Notes under the pieces: generated by a model
Databases searched by the model: none
Told to the model about the DNA's origin: nothing
Seen by the model: the letters and a program-made list of their open reading frames with translations, nothing else
Shown here: in pieces, positions 1-7,451 of the stretch
Numbering within the stretch: position 1 is the stretch's first letter
How the letters are laid out: the number at the start of each line of letters is the position of its first letter
Position numbers and translations under genes: made by a program
From: Pelorhabdus rhamnosifermentans
Lineage (GTDB): Bacteria; Bacillota; Negativicutes; UMGS1260
Assembly (NCBI RefSeq): GCF_018835585.1
Contig: NZ_JAHGVE010000022.1
Span: 1 to 64,000 of the forward strand
Length of the DNA: 64,000 nt
Direction: 5' to 3'

Positions 1-89
1 ATTTCGTTTACTTTGAGTACTGCTTTGGGGCAAAAGGTTACGCAGATGCCGCAGCCTTTGCAGCGTTTTGTTTCGATCTTTAAGCTCAT
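1..89 (-). CDS. 4Fe-4S ferredoxin-type protein, 5' part only
   Basis: The minus strand from position 89 encodes a protein starting MSLKIETKRCKGCGICVTFC and continuing through a proline; the window edge cuts it off after 29 codons. The spacing C-x2-C-x2-C-x3-C-P is a classic 4Fe-4S binding motif. An AGGTG ribosome site lies just upstream of the ATG at 87-89. It is the gene after HMG-CoA lyase, 50 nt downstream, so the two may share a transcript. Such short ferredoxins are often the delta subunit of 2-oxoacid:ferredoxin oxidoreductases (inference), which would suit keto-acid catabolism, but the partner genes are outside the window. Confidence 0.85.
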   Translation of the reverse strand, partial: MSLKIETKRCKGCGICVTFCPKAVLKVNE

Positions 90-139
90 ACTTTCACCTC
101 TTTTAGCCTGTTTGTTCTCATAACCCATTCTCTCACAAT

Positions 140-1057
140 TTAAGAGCAAGTGATATCACTGCATTTACCCGCTCTAAGAATAGAACTATCTGTATCGTGC
201 CCAATCATATTCTGAACAGATCTTCCAATAGAAATCATAGCATCCAAATCATAGTCAGTATGAATTCCCATTTCATGGCACATATGAATGACATCTTCTG
301 TAGCAATATTGCCTGAAGCACCAGGTGCAAATGGGCAGCCGCCTAATCCCGCAAAACAAGCGTCATAACGATCAATACCAGCTAACATACCGCTGACGAC
401 ATTTGCCAAGCCCATGCCGCGCGTATTATGAAAATGAAGGAACCAACTAACATCTGGAAATTTTTCTTTGACCATGCGTCCATATTCATAGACCTGCTGA
501 GGATTCGCCATACCTGTCGTATCTGATAAAGACAACTCATGAACACCAATTTCACGAAAAGCTGCAATGACAGAATAAATTTGTTCAAGTGGAATCCTGC
601 CTTCTACAGGATAACCGAAAGCCGTAGAAATGGCCCCAGAAAGAACAATACCATGATTCGCAGCATAGGCAGCGCATTTGGCAAACCCCTGCACAACTTC
701 TTCCGGCGTCCGTTTCGAGTTACTCATCGAATGAGCCCTACTAGCGGATACAGTAAGCTTTGCTTTGCTAATCCCAGCCGCCTCGGCCCTTTCCAAACCG
801 CGCACATTCATCACTAAAGCCCGATATTCCACTCCATCAACACGTTTCATCTTTTTGGCAACTTCATCGGTGTCTGCCATTTGCGGTATTGCTTTGGGGT
901 GAACAAATGAACCAATTTCAATAATCTTTGCTCCTGCCTGCACTGTTTTTTCAATCAAATCTACTTTCTGCTGAACCGTAAACAAGCTCTTTTCATTTTG
1001 CAAGCCATCGCGCGGTCCAACTTCACAAATAACAATTTTATCAGGCCAATTCATCAT
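140..1057 (-). CDS. mvaB: Hydroxymethylglutaryl-CoA lyase
   Basis: Predicted to cleave 3-hydroxy-3-methylglutaryl-CoA to acetyl-CoA and acetoacetate, as in leucine/isovalerate breakdown. The 305-residue protein has the usual length. It opens with the TIM-barrel metal-site motif VGPRDGLQNE (about residues 13-22), has HFHNTRG near 210, and carries the family signature GLGGCPFAPG at about 237-246 with its catalytic cysteine. Two adjacent ATG codons follow GGAGGGACT; the second (1054) is spaced slightly better. Related lyases of the DRE-TIM family (HMG-like aldolases) are the main alternative, but the GLGGCP signature favours HMG-CoA lyase. Its upstream region is nearly duplicated upstream of the MFS gene at 8588. 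Confidence 0.9.
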   Translation of the reverse strand: MMNWPDKIVICEVGPRDGLQNEKSLFTVQQKVDLIEKTVQAGAKIIEIGSFVHPKAIPQMADTDEVAKKMKRVDGVEYRALVMNVRGLERAEAAGISKAKLTVSASRAHSMSNSKRTPEEVVQGFAKCAAYAANHGIVLSGAISTAFGYPVEGRIPLEQIYSVIAAFREIGVHELSLSDTTGMANPQQVYEYGRMVKEKFPDVSWFLHFHNTRGMGLANVVSGMLAGIDRYDACFAGLGGCPFAPGASGNIATEDVIHMCHEMGIHTDYDLDAMISIGRSVQNMIGHDTDSSILRAGKCSDITCS

Positions 1058-1220
1058 AGTCCCTCCACATGTTATAAAATATTACAAAATTAATTACTAA
1101 AAACCGTTTATTAACAAAATGTTCATTATTAAATAAATTTTCTAATTAAATTTTATGGCTTTTATTTTATATATGCAATCGATAATTACAATGAAATTGA
1201 TCGTTTATTATAATGATTTT
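1058..1220 (-). promoter_or_regulatory. Upstream region, copy A of a duplicated promoter/leader
   Basis: The AT-rich sequence before HMG-CoA lyase matches that before the MFS gene (8592-8733). On the plus strand both contain AGTCCCTCCACA, then GTTATAAAATATTACAAAAT, then TTTTCTAATTAAATT and ATATGCAATCGATAATTACAA. Copy A has about 26 extra bases in the middle. A 13-base match (GCTTATTTTTACA, 1274-1286 here) lies further upstream of both. The conservation, well beyond the ribosome site, suggests a shared promoter or operator. Confidence 0.7.
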
Positions 1221-1240
1221 TTTATCTAAAGGTTATTATG

Positions 1241-1280
1241 AATAAGCCCAGTTTCCCTGAAGAGGTATACTGGGCTTATT
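1241..1280 (-). terminator. Hairpin after the aldehyde dehydrogenase gene
   Basis: AATAAGCCCAGT (1241-1252) pairs perfectly with ACTGGGCTTATT (1269-1280), 12 bp with a 16-nt loop. It lies 28 nt after the aldehyde dehydrogenase stop codon. The T-rich tail is stronger on the plus strand, but a T-rich stem end followed by CATAATAACC on the minus strand makes it a plausible terminator there. Confidence 0.6.
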
Positions 1281-1308
1281 TTTACAGAAATTTGATTATA
1301 GAGCTATT

Positions 1309-2727
1309 TTATTTTTCCATTTCAGGATCGTAAAACTCACCAAACAATTCTTCATCTGGAGGTCTATCTTCGGGAATCGGACGGGATACCCACGTAACAT
1401 TCATATAATGTTTCAAATTCACATTCTCTGATATAATATTGCCACCCCAAGTACCGCATCCCATACTGGATGTCATTGGCATGCCGTTATTAAATGCTCC
1501 GGCATTCGCCTTCGATTGTGGCTGACGAATCATCATACGACTTACGGGTGCTTCCAAAGCTAATTGATGAATATGTTCATCATTAAAAGAATAAAGTCCA
1601 CAGGAATGACCTTTACCGCCTACATTGTAAATAGCATGCATCATCTTGATTGCATTTTCAAACCCACCTTCATATTTATGAACTGCCAACAAAGTAGTGA
1701 GTTTTTCGCCAGAGAATGGATGGTCTTTTCCAATGCCATCGCCAATAACAATGATAAATTTACGATCATCAGGAATACTAAAGCCAGCAATTTTAGCCAC
1801 TTGTTGCGGAGCAATGGCTACCGTATCTGACCGGCGATGACCTGTTTCATCCCACATAGCTTCCTTTAATTTTGCTTTTTCATCATCATTCGCGAGATAG
1901 CCGCCTTCTTTAACAAGCGCTTTAAGCATGGCATCATAAACACTTTCATGAATCACAAGATTACCATCCGCTGAGCATCCTGAACCAAAATCAGAAGTCT
2001 TACTCAACATGGTATTATGAGCAGCTTCTTCAACATTCGTTGTCTCATCAAAAATCATCGTGGCATTTCCTGCGCCGACACCATAAGCAGGTGTTCCTGA
2101 ACTATAGGCCGAACGTACCATCGGCTGACCACCTGTTGCAATAACAAGATCGGCCGCTGCCATGAGTGCTTTAGCCATTGGAACACTTGCAGTCTGCAGA
2201 CATTGTACAATATCTGCCGGTGCACCTTCACGTTCAAGAGCATCACGGATCAATTGGACAGTCTCATTCGTTGTATTTTTAGACCGGGGATGGGCAGAAA
2301 AAATAATGGTGTCTCTGGCCTTAATGGCGTAAATTGCATTACCGGCAGGAGTTAAATCAGGGTTCGTTGTCGGTACAACTGAAGCGATAACACCAGCGGG
2401 TTTACCATACTTTGTAATTCCTTTTTCCGGAATTTCCTCAATAATTCCCACACTTTTCTGACGTAGGGCATCACGTAAAACGCCTCTAATCTTAAAACGT
2501 TTATTCATCCGGCTGACATGATCGCCCAGTCCGCTTTCTTTAATTCCCATTTCGACAAGATGATTAAACGTCTTCTTGTTGGCCACGGCCCAAGCCACAG
2601 CCTGACACAGACGATCTACTCTAGCCTGATCATAAGTTTCAATAATTGCCAAAGCGGCTCTTGCTTTATCCATTGCAATATCAAGTTCTTTTTTCTGTTC
2701 TTCTGTAATTACTTTTTCACTAGCCAT
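1309..2727 (-). CDS. CoA-acylating aldehyde dehydrogenase
   Basis: Member of the aldehyde dehydrogenase superfamily that oxidises an aldehyde to its acyl-CoA with NAD(P) and CoA, resembling the N-terminal half of AdhE, EutE/PduP and sulfoacetaldehyde dehydrogenase (acylating). Visible motifs: SVVPTTNPDLTPAGNA near 118-133, VIATGGQPMVRSAYSSGTPA (about 200-220) and FGSGCSADGN around 253-262, where the cysteine is the expected nucleophile. The length of about 472 fits single-domain enzymes. ATG at 2727 is chosen; a TTG at 2733 lies 5 nt after GGAGG and is a real alternative. The GSGCSADGN context recalls sulfoacetaldehyde dehydrogenases, but the substrate cannot be fixed from sequence. It stands alone, with a hairpin after it and a LysR gene upstream. 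Confidence 0.85.
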   Translation of the reverse strand: MASEKVITEEQKKELDIAMDKARAALAIIETYDQARVDRLCQAVAWAVANKKTFNHLVEMGIKESGLGDHVSRMNKRFKIRGVLRDALRQKSVGIIEEIPEKGITKYGKPAGVIASVVPTTNPDLTPAGNAIYAIKARDTIIFSAHPRSKNTTNETVQLIRDALEREGAPADIVQCLQTASVPMAKALMAAADLVIATGGQPMVRSAYSSGTPAYGVGAGNATMIFDETTNVEEAAHNTMLSKTSDFGSGCSADGNLVIHESVYDAMLKALVKEGGYLANDDEKAKLKEAMWDETGHRRSDTVAIAPQQVAKIAGFSIPDDRKFIIVIGDGIGKDHPFSGEKLTTLLAVHKYEGGFENAIKMMHAIYNVGGKGHSCGLYSFNDEHIHQLALEAPVSRMMIRQPQSKANAGAFNNGMPMTSSMGCGTWGGNIISENVNLKHYMNVTWVSRPIPEDRPPDEELFGEFYDPEMEK

Positions 2728-2733
2728 TGTCAA

Positions 2734-3034
2734 AAAAGCCTCCTCTAATATGATTTAAAATATTACTAATATTGACTCAGCTATTCTGTTAGTTAACCAA
2801 CCTGCAGTATTGGTAATGGAACAAAATAAACGCGGGCTTGATGACCAAATCGCTACACTAAAATTGCCCGTTTAGCTGAAGTTCCTTTATCTGAATTTTA
2901 TTACTTTACTGTAAGAAGCGCAAATCATCTTATGCATACCAACGATTGATTTCATCGATAGTTGATTAAAAATATTCAAAATACTTATTTTTTATATAAA
3001 TCGTTAAAGCCTTTCTGTAAATGAAGACAACAAA
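2734..3034. promoter_or_regulatory. Intergenic region between LysR and aldehyde dehydrogenase genes
   Basis: No convincing coding sequence. Near the dehydrogenase start, AAAATATTAC (2757-2766) repeats a 10-mer also found just upstream of HMG-CoA lyase (1077-1086) and the MFS gene (8610-8619). At 2943-2957 the sequence AACGATTGATTTCAT resembles AACGATCAATTTCAT, the complement of part of copy A. These may be binding sites of a shared regulator such as the adjacent LysR protein; this is inference. Confidence 0.4.
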
Positions 3035-3070
3035 AAGTACTCTGCATTATATAACAAATACAGAGTACTT
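3035..3070 (-). terminator. Terminator of the LysR-family gene
   Basis: On the minus strand a 10-bp stem AAGTACTCTG / CAGAGTACTT with a 16-nt loop runs into TTTTTGTTGTC, 34 nt after the LysR stop codon: a standard rho-independent terminator. Confidence 0.85.
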
Positions 3071-3104
3071 GACTTCTTGTTTGTATTTTATTGTATTTCA
3101 TTAT

Positions 3105-4007
3105 TCAAGCTCCTGCAGTACTAATATTCTTAACCCAGTCTAAGACAAACTGATAAAAGATTTTAACTGCAGGCACTGAAGAAGAACGTTTCGAAACTGC
3201 CAAAGCAATATCTTTCTTAATGGGCTGCTTCAATTTAATCATGGTAATATTAAAATTTTGATTTCTAACTTTTTCTTGCGGAAAAAAACCAATACCCATA
3301 CCAGCATGAATCAAAGCTAGACAAGTAGGAGAATGACTACTTTGGCAAACAATATTGGGTTTAAATCCCGCCTGAAGACAAGCCTCTAAACAAATATAGT
3401 GCATACGATCAGAAGATGGATGAAAAATAAATTTCTCATCCGACGCCTCTGCAAGATCAATCGACTTTCTGCTAGCAAAGTGATGCTCCTCGGGAATGAC
3501 CAGGATATAATCATCATAAGCAAGATGATAAAAATCTATTTCACTATAATCAGATACTACTGGCATAGCAACAAAAGCCACATCCAATTCGCCTGTCCCA
3601 ATTTTTTCAAGTAAACGATATGTTCCATCTTGTACAATCTCAAAATTAAGACCTGGATACTTTTTATAAAAATTCGCCAGCATTCCCGCATAATCAATTT
3701 TGCCTAATGATGCGATAACACCAATACGTAATGTCCCTTTTAGTAAACCAATATAAGCCTGAAGATCTTGTTTAGCAAATTCCAAATTGGCTAATAAGAT
3801 TCGAACATGGCTAATAAATTTTTCCCCCGCCTGTGTTGGATAAACCATTCGTGAATTACGATCAAACAACTTGATTCCTAACTCGTCTTCTAACTTAGCA
3901 ATCTGATGTGAAAGCGTAGACTGACTTACACAAATGGCATCGGCAGCTCGAGTAAAATTACGTTGTTTGGCAACTTCAACAATATACTGCAATTGATGTA
4001 TTTCCAT
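3105..4007 (-). CDS. LysR-family transcriptional regulator
   Basis: A 300-residue LysR-type regulator. The N-terminal winged helix-turn-helix reads FTRAADAICVSQSTLSHQIA (about 18-37), followed by LEDELGIKLFDRNSR and the linker helix; residues from about 90 onward form the periplasmic-binding-protein-like effector domain (TLRIGVIASLG). The start has a strong GGGAGGGG ribosome site. It is divergent from the nitroreductase (217 bp between the starts) and lies upstream of the aldehyde dehydrogenase. LysR proteins usually regulate a divergent neighbour, so the nitroreductase is the first target to test. The effector is unknown. Confidence 0.9.
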   Translation of the reverse strand: MEIHQLQYIVEVAKQRNFTRAADAICVSQSTLSHQIAKLEDELGIKLFDRNSRMVYPTQAGEKFISHVRILLANLEFAKQDLQAYIGLLKGTLRIGVIASLGKIDYAGMLANFYKKYPGLNFEIVQDGTYRLLEKIGTGELDVAFVAMPVVSDYSEIDFYHLAYDDYILVIPEEHHFASRKSIDLAEASDEKFIFHPSSDRMHYICLEACLQAGFKPNIVCQSSHSPTCLALIHAGMGIGFFPQEKVRNQNFNITMIKLKQPIKKDIALAVSKRSSSVPAVKIFYQFVLDWVKNISTAGA

Positions 4008-4224
4008 GAATCACACCCCTCCCTAACTTATTATAACGTAACAAGACAAGCTCTTGGTAAAAATATTCGTCTTCCATTACTGTTCCCTACCCTATCCCGT
4101 TTTAAATATCGAAATAAAATTCGTGTGCAGGAATTCTTGTCTATCAGTCGTAATAAAATGATAAGTTTAATTGATCCTTTTTGTAATGTAGTAAAATATT
4201 ATTAAGAAGGGGAAATAGAATATT

Positions 4225-4758
4225 ATGGAACAAATTAAAATGCGTCGAAGTATCAGAAAATATCTTGATAAACCAGTAGAAGACGAAAAAATTATTCAAT
4301 TACTTGAGAGTGCCAGACTGGCTCCATCTGGCAGTAATACACAACCATGGCATTTTATTATTGTAAAATCCGAATTGATTAAGCAAAAATTAGCTAAAGT
4401 AGCTCATGATCAAAAATGGATGATTTCCGCTCCACTCTTCATTGTTTGTGTTGCAGATATATCTTCTATAATGGAAAACGATCAAATTATATTAGATGAA
4501 CATAGTCCGCAAGGGGAAGTTAAGCGAATGATAAGAGATACGGCAATTGCAACAGAACACATTCTACTTGAAGCTACTCACTTAGGCTTAGGAACTTGTT
4601 GGGTTGCCTGGTTTACTCAAGAAGAAATTAGACCCATCCTACATATACCTCTTAATAAGTTTGTAGTTGGTATTGTGACGATTGGTTATGCAGCTGAAAT
4701 GCCAACCGCTAGACCACGAAAAAGTCTTGAAGAAATTATTCATTATGAAAATTGGTGA
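4225..4758 (+). CDS. Nitroreductase-family flavoprotein
   Basis: A 177-residue FMN-dependent oxidoreductase of the nitroreductase family. The N-terminus has the family hallmark MRRSIRKYLDKPVEDEKI (about 6-23) for phosphate/FMN contacts, then ARLAPSGSNTQPWHFIIV (about 31-48). The C-terminal IGYAAEMPTARPRKSLEEII is also typical. Such enzymes reduce nitroaromatics, quinones or other electrophiles with NAD(P)H; the physiological substrate cannot be told. The ATG follows AAGGGGAAATAG. It is one of few plus-strand genes here and is divergent from the LysR gene. Confidence 0.88.
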   Translation: MEQIKMRRSIRKYLDKPVEDEKIIQLLESARLAPSGSNTQPWHFIIVKSELIKQKLAKVAHDQKWMISAPLFIVCVADISSIMENDQIILDEHSPQGEVKRMIRDTAIATEHILLEATHLGLGTCWVAWFTQEEIRPILHIPLNKFVVGIVTIGYAAEMPTARPRKSLEEIIHYENW

Positions 4759-4770
4759 AATACAAATAAA

Positions 4771-4803
4771 AAAGAAAGCCAAAATTCTAGGCTTTCTTTT
4801 TCA
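4771..4803. terminator. Bidirectional terminator between nitroreductase and aroB
   Basis: AAAGAAAGCC (4771-4780) and GGCTTTCTTT (4790-4799) form a 10-bp stem. A T-run follows on the plus strand; on the minus strand the stem ends in TTTCTTTTTTATT. It lies between two converging genes and probably serves both. Confidence 0.85.
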
Positions 4804-4842
4804 TTTATTAAAAGTCAATTTTCATGAAACAATAAAAACCTC

Positions 4843-5904
4843 TTATAATTCATAAACAAATGCCAATGCTTGCTCTGAAGTCAAGGTATATTCCGCAACC
4901 TGCCCCTGCCCCGTCGGCAGAATAAAAGAAATGACTCCATCACTATTCTTTTTGTCGGCTGTCATTTGCCTTGCAATATCATCAGCAGGTATATCGGATA
5001 TGTCCATGGATAACCCCGTTCTGCTGATAAGTGTGTTGATTTTTTGTCCGTACTCTTCACTTATTAATCCCATCTTCTGTGCCAGCAGCGTTTCGTAATA
5101 CATACCAATGAGCACCGCCTCGCCATGTAAATAACGCCGATAACCTGTTAAAGTTTCAATGGCATGCCCCAAGGTATGACCAAAATTCAATATTTTACGT
5201 AGGCCATTCTCACATTCATCCTTTGCCACTACGTCCGCTTTAATTTCACAGCACCGTCTAATAAGCTCATTTAAAGGAGTAAAGCTGCAAGTATAAAAGT
5301 CCGAAAAGTGATGTTCAATAAAATTTAATAGTTCATAGTCATATATAATACCGTACTTAATTACCTCACCTAATCCGGCGGTAAGCTCTCTTATCGGCAA
5401 CGTTTCGAGCAGTGCTGTATCAATAATAACCACTTGAGGCTGATAGAAAGTTCCCGCCATATTTTTCCCCGCTTGTACATTCACGCCGGTTTTTCCGCCC
5501 ACACTGCTATCAACTTGAGCTAACAGGGTCGTTGGTATTTGAACATAAGAAATACCTCTCATATAGATAGAAGAACAAAAACCAGCTAAATCACCAATAA
5601 CCCCACCACCAAAAGCAATTACGGCCGAATGACGGGTAAGTCGGGCTTCAACCATGGCACCGATAATCCGCTCAACTGTTTGAAAACTTTTGGAAGATTC
5701 ACCTGGCACTAGAGTCAGCTTTTTATACGGAAGCTCGCCTAAAGCTTTAGCCAACTGTTCACTGTATAAGTGATCAACATTCTCATCAGTAATAACTAAC
5801 CACTTGTCCGCTTTACTGAGCAGTACGGTAAGGTCTGACAGTATGCCTTCTCCTATATAAATAGGATAGCTTTTCTCACCTAAATCAACTGCAACTGTTT
5901 CCAT
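4843..5904 (-). CDS. aroB: 3-dehydroquinate synthase
   Basis: Second step of the shikimate pathway: converts DAHP to 3-dehydroquinate using NAD+ and a divalent metal in the cytosol. The 353 residues match the family length. GGGVIGDLAGFCSSIYMRG (about 99-117) is the NAD/substrate loop, followed by PTTLLAQVDSSVGGKTGVN (about 122-140). Metal ligands are expected in GLGEVIKYG (the Glu), FGHTLGHA (His) and LHGEAV (His), all present. It lies 77 nt downstream of aroF and is likely cotranscribed with it behind the aromatic leader peptide. Confidence 0.97.
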   Translation of the reverse strand: METVAVDLGEKSYPIYIGEGILSDLTVLLSKADKWLVITDENVDHLYSEQLAKALGELPYKKLTLVPGESSKSFQTVERIIGAMVEARLTRHSAVIAFGGGVIGDLAGFCSSIYMRGISYVQIPTTLLAQVDSSVGGKTGVNVQAGKNMAGTFYQPQVVIIDTALLETLPIRELTAGLGEVIKYGIIYDYELLNFIEHHFSDFYTCSFTPLNELIRRCCEIKADVVAKDECENGLRKILNFGHTLGHAIETLTGYRRYLHGEAVLIGMYYETLLAQKMGLISEEYGQKINTLISRTGLSMDISDIPADDIARQMTADKKNSDGVISFILPTGQGQVAEYTLTSEQALAFVYEL

Positions 5905-5981
5905 CGACTCTACCTCCTATAAACCATCAGTTCGGAATGATCCTACTATGAAACACTTTCATCAGTATACACCTACTAGTT

Positions 5982-6983
5982 CTAAACTGCGGCAATGATT
6001 TTTTGCACAGAAGACATTAAATGACCAAACTTCTCTGGTTTTAGCGACTGAGCTCCGTCACAAAGCGCTTGCTCCGGATTATGATGCACTTCAATAATTA
6101 GTCCATCGGCGCCAACAGCAATGGCCGCTTTAGCCAGAGGCTCCACGAGTGACCACTTGCCACAAGCATGACTGGGATCAACGATAATGGGCAAATGACT
6201 AAGTTCTTTCACTGCTGGTATCAGACTAATATCCAAGGTATTTCTAGTATAAGTATCGAACGTACGTATTCCCCGTTCACATAGGATAACGTTGGCATTA
6301 CCGCCAGCCAAAATGTATTCAGCTGACATCAGAAACTCTTCCAGCGTTGCACTTAGCCCGCGTTTGAGCAAGATTGGCTTAGCACTTTTCCCTGCACGTT
6401 TAAGTAATGGAAAGTTCTGCATGTTCCGGGCCCCAATCTGAATAAGATCAGCACTTTCTTCTATGGCATCAAAGGTCTCTATGGACATGGCTTCCGTAAC
6501 AATCGGCAATCCTGTTGCTTCCCGAGCTTTCACCAGCATTTTTAATCCATCCACACCTAATCCCTGAAAACTATAAGGAGAAGAACGTGGTTTATAAGCT
6601 CCCCCTCTAAGCAAAGTAGCACCATATTGCTTAACAAGCTCCGCCGTATGAATCATTTGTTCTTCACTTTCAACAGAACAGGGACCCGCAATCACGGCAA
6701 TATGACCACCACCAATTTTACATCCTCTAACATCGACAATGGTATCCTCTGGATGAAAAGTACGGCTGGCCAACTTGTAAGGCTGCTGAATACGCACAAT
6801 TTTTTCAACCTGAATATTGGCTTGAAGAGATTCTAAATCAAGTTTTGACGTATCTCCTCCCAATGCAAAAACACTTTGTTGCTCCCCTACGACAAGGGTA
6901 ACATCCATTTTTAATGTTCCCAACTTCTTATGCATTTTTTCAATCTCCTCTGCTACAGTACCTGGTTTCATCACAACTAACAT
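5982..6983 (-). CDS. aroF: DAHP synthase (3-deoxy-7-phosphoheptulonate synthase), AroA-beta type
   Basis: Entry enzyme of aromatic amino-acid synthesis: condenses phosphoenolpyruvate and erythrose 4-phosphate. The 333-residue protein has an N-terminal ferredoxin-like regulatory domain (about 1-70, beginning MLVVMKPGTVAEEIEKM) that in this subfamily binds Tyr/Phe for feedback control, and a TIM-barrel with GPCSVESEEQM (about 100-110), RGGAYKPRSSPYSFQG and DPSHACGKWSLV. The ATG at 6983 follows a strong AAAGGAGGAAG site. Upstream on the same strand lie a consensus promoter, an aromatic-rich leader peptide and a terminator, so transcription attenuation probably adds to allosteric control. aroB follows in the same direction. 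Confidence 0.96.
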   Translation of the reverse strand: MLVVMKPGTVAEEIEKMHKKLGTLKMDVTLVVGEQQSVFALGGDTSKLDLESLQANIQVEKIVRIQQPYKLASRTFHPEDTIVDVRGCKIGGGHIAVIAGPCSVESEEQMIHTAELVKQYGATLLRGGAYKPRSSPYSFQGLGVDGLKMLVKAREATGLPIVTEAMSIETFDAIEESADLIQIGARNMQNFPLLKRAGKSAKPILLKRGLSATLEEFLMSAEYILAGGNANVILCERGIRTFDTYTRNTLDISLIPAVKELSHLPIIVDPSHACGKWSLVEPLAKAAIAVGADGLIIEVHHNPEQALCDGAQSLKPEKFGHLMSSVQKIIAAV

Positions 6984-7077
6984 AATTTCTTCCTCCTTTA
7001 AATTTAAAATATTTTTTATACAAAATTTACAATCAAAAAAAGCTATGTGATTTGAAAGTTAAAACTTGTAAAAGGAT

Positions 7078-7103
7078 AAAAAAAATAAGACTCACATGAG
7101 TCT
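7078..7103 (-). terminator. Attenuator terminator upstream of aroF
   Basis: On the minus strand AGACTC (7098-7103) pairs with GAGTCT (7088-7093) over a 4-nt loop, followed by TA and eight T residues (7078-7085). It lies 36 nt after the leader peptide stop and 94 nt before the aroF ATG, so it would stop transcription before aroF. The 5' arm can also pair upstream: CCTAAGAGACTCAT (7096-7109) is partly complementary to GTGAGAGCTTGG at the end of the leader gene (7153-7164), a plausible antiterminator. Confidence 0.88.
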
Positions 7104-7138
7104 CTTAGGGATAAAATTTCTATTTTGTTATGCTTTCG

Positions 7139-7282
7139 CTAACAACATATCACCAAGCTCTCACTTAAAAACAACCTATTCAATTTTTTCCAACCAAAAT
7201 AGCCAGCGCTAAAAAAGTAGCCCCAGCTAAAAAAGTAATAATATTGTTTTTCAATAATTTGTTTTAAGTGAGCAGTTATCAT
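7139..7282 (-). CDS. Aromatic amino-acid leader peptide of the aroF-aroB operon
   Basis: A 47-codon reading frame with a strong GGAGGG ribosome site 4 nt before its ATG (7280-7282). Residues 14-31 read YYYFFSWGYFFSAGYFGW: five Tyr, five Phe and two Trp in 18 codons. The rest is ordinary (MITAHLKQIIEKQ before; KKLNRLFLSESLVICC after), ending at TAG 7139-7141. The aromatic run lies between two arms of an 11-bp perfect stem: CTCACTTAAAA (7262-7272, codons 4-7) and TTTTAAGTGAG (7160-7170, codons 38-41). A terminator follows. This is the architecture of ribosome-mediated attenuation (as in pheL, trpL): stalling at aromatic codons would free the second arm to pair with the terminator arm. Codon content suggests all three aromatic amino acids are sensed. 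The mechanism is inferred; sequence, stop and hairpins are directly visible. Confidence 0.9.
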   Translation of the reverse strand: MITAHLKQIIEKQYYYFFSWGYFFSAGYFGWKKLNRLFLSESLVICC

Positions 7283-7326
7283 AATACCCTCCTATATACG
7301 GAAGAAGAATAAATTTTATAGGTTTT

Positions 7327-7355
7327 ATTATATGTAAATAAATGAGTCTTGTCAA
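7327..7355 (-). promoter_or_regulatory. Sigma-70-type promoter of the leader-aroF-aroB operon
   Basis: On the minus strand TTGACA (7350-7355) and TATAAT (7327-7332) are separated by exactly 17 bp: perfect consensus hexamers at ideal spacing. A start near 7320 would leave about 38 nt before the leader peptide ATG. Confidence 0.88.
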
Positions 7356-7451
7356 GCTATTTTTATCATTCTAAGTAAAATTATTGTAAATAGAAGCGGC
7401 ATTGTCAATAATGTCTTTCCAGGAAGAACATAGGTTTAAGTATTATTATGA

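Noticed and set aside
6984-7139. T-box riboswitch upstream of aroF
   Set aside because: No T-box consensus (AGGGTGGNACCGCG-like) or specifier stem is visible; the leader peptide and attenuator explain the region.
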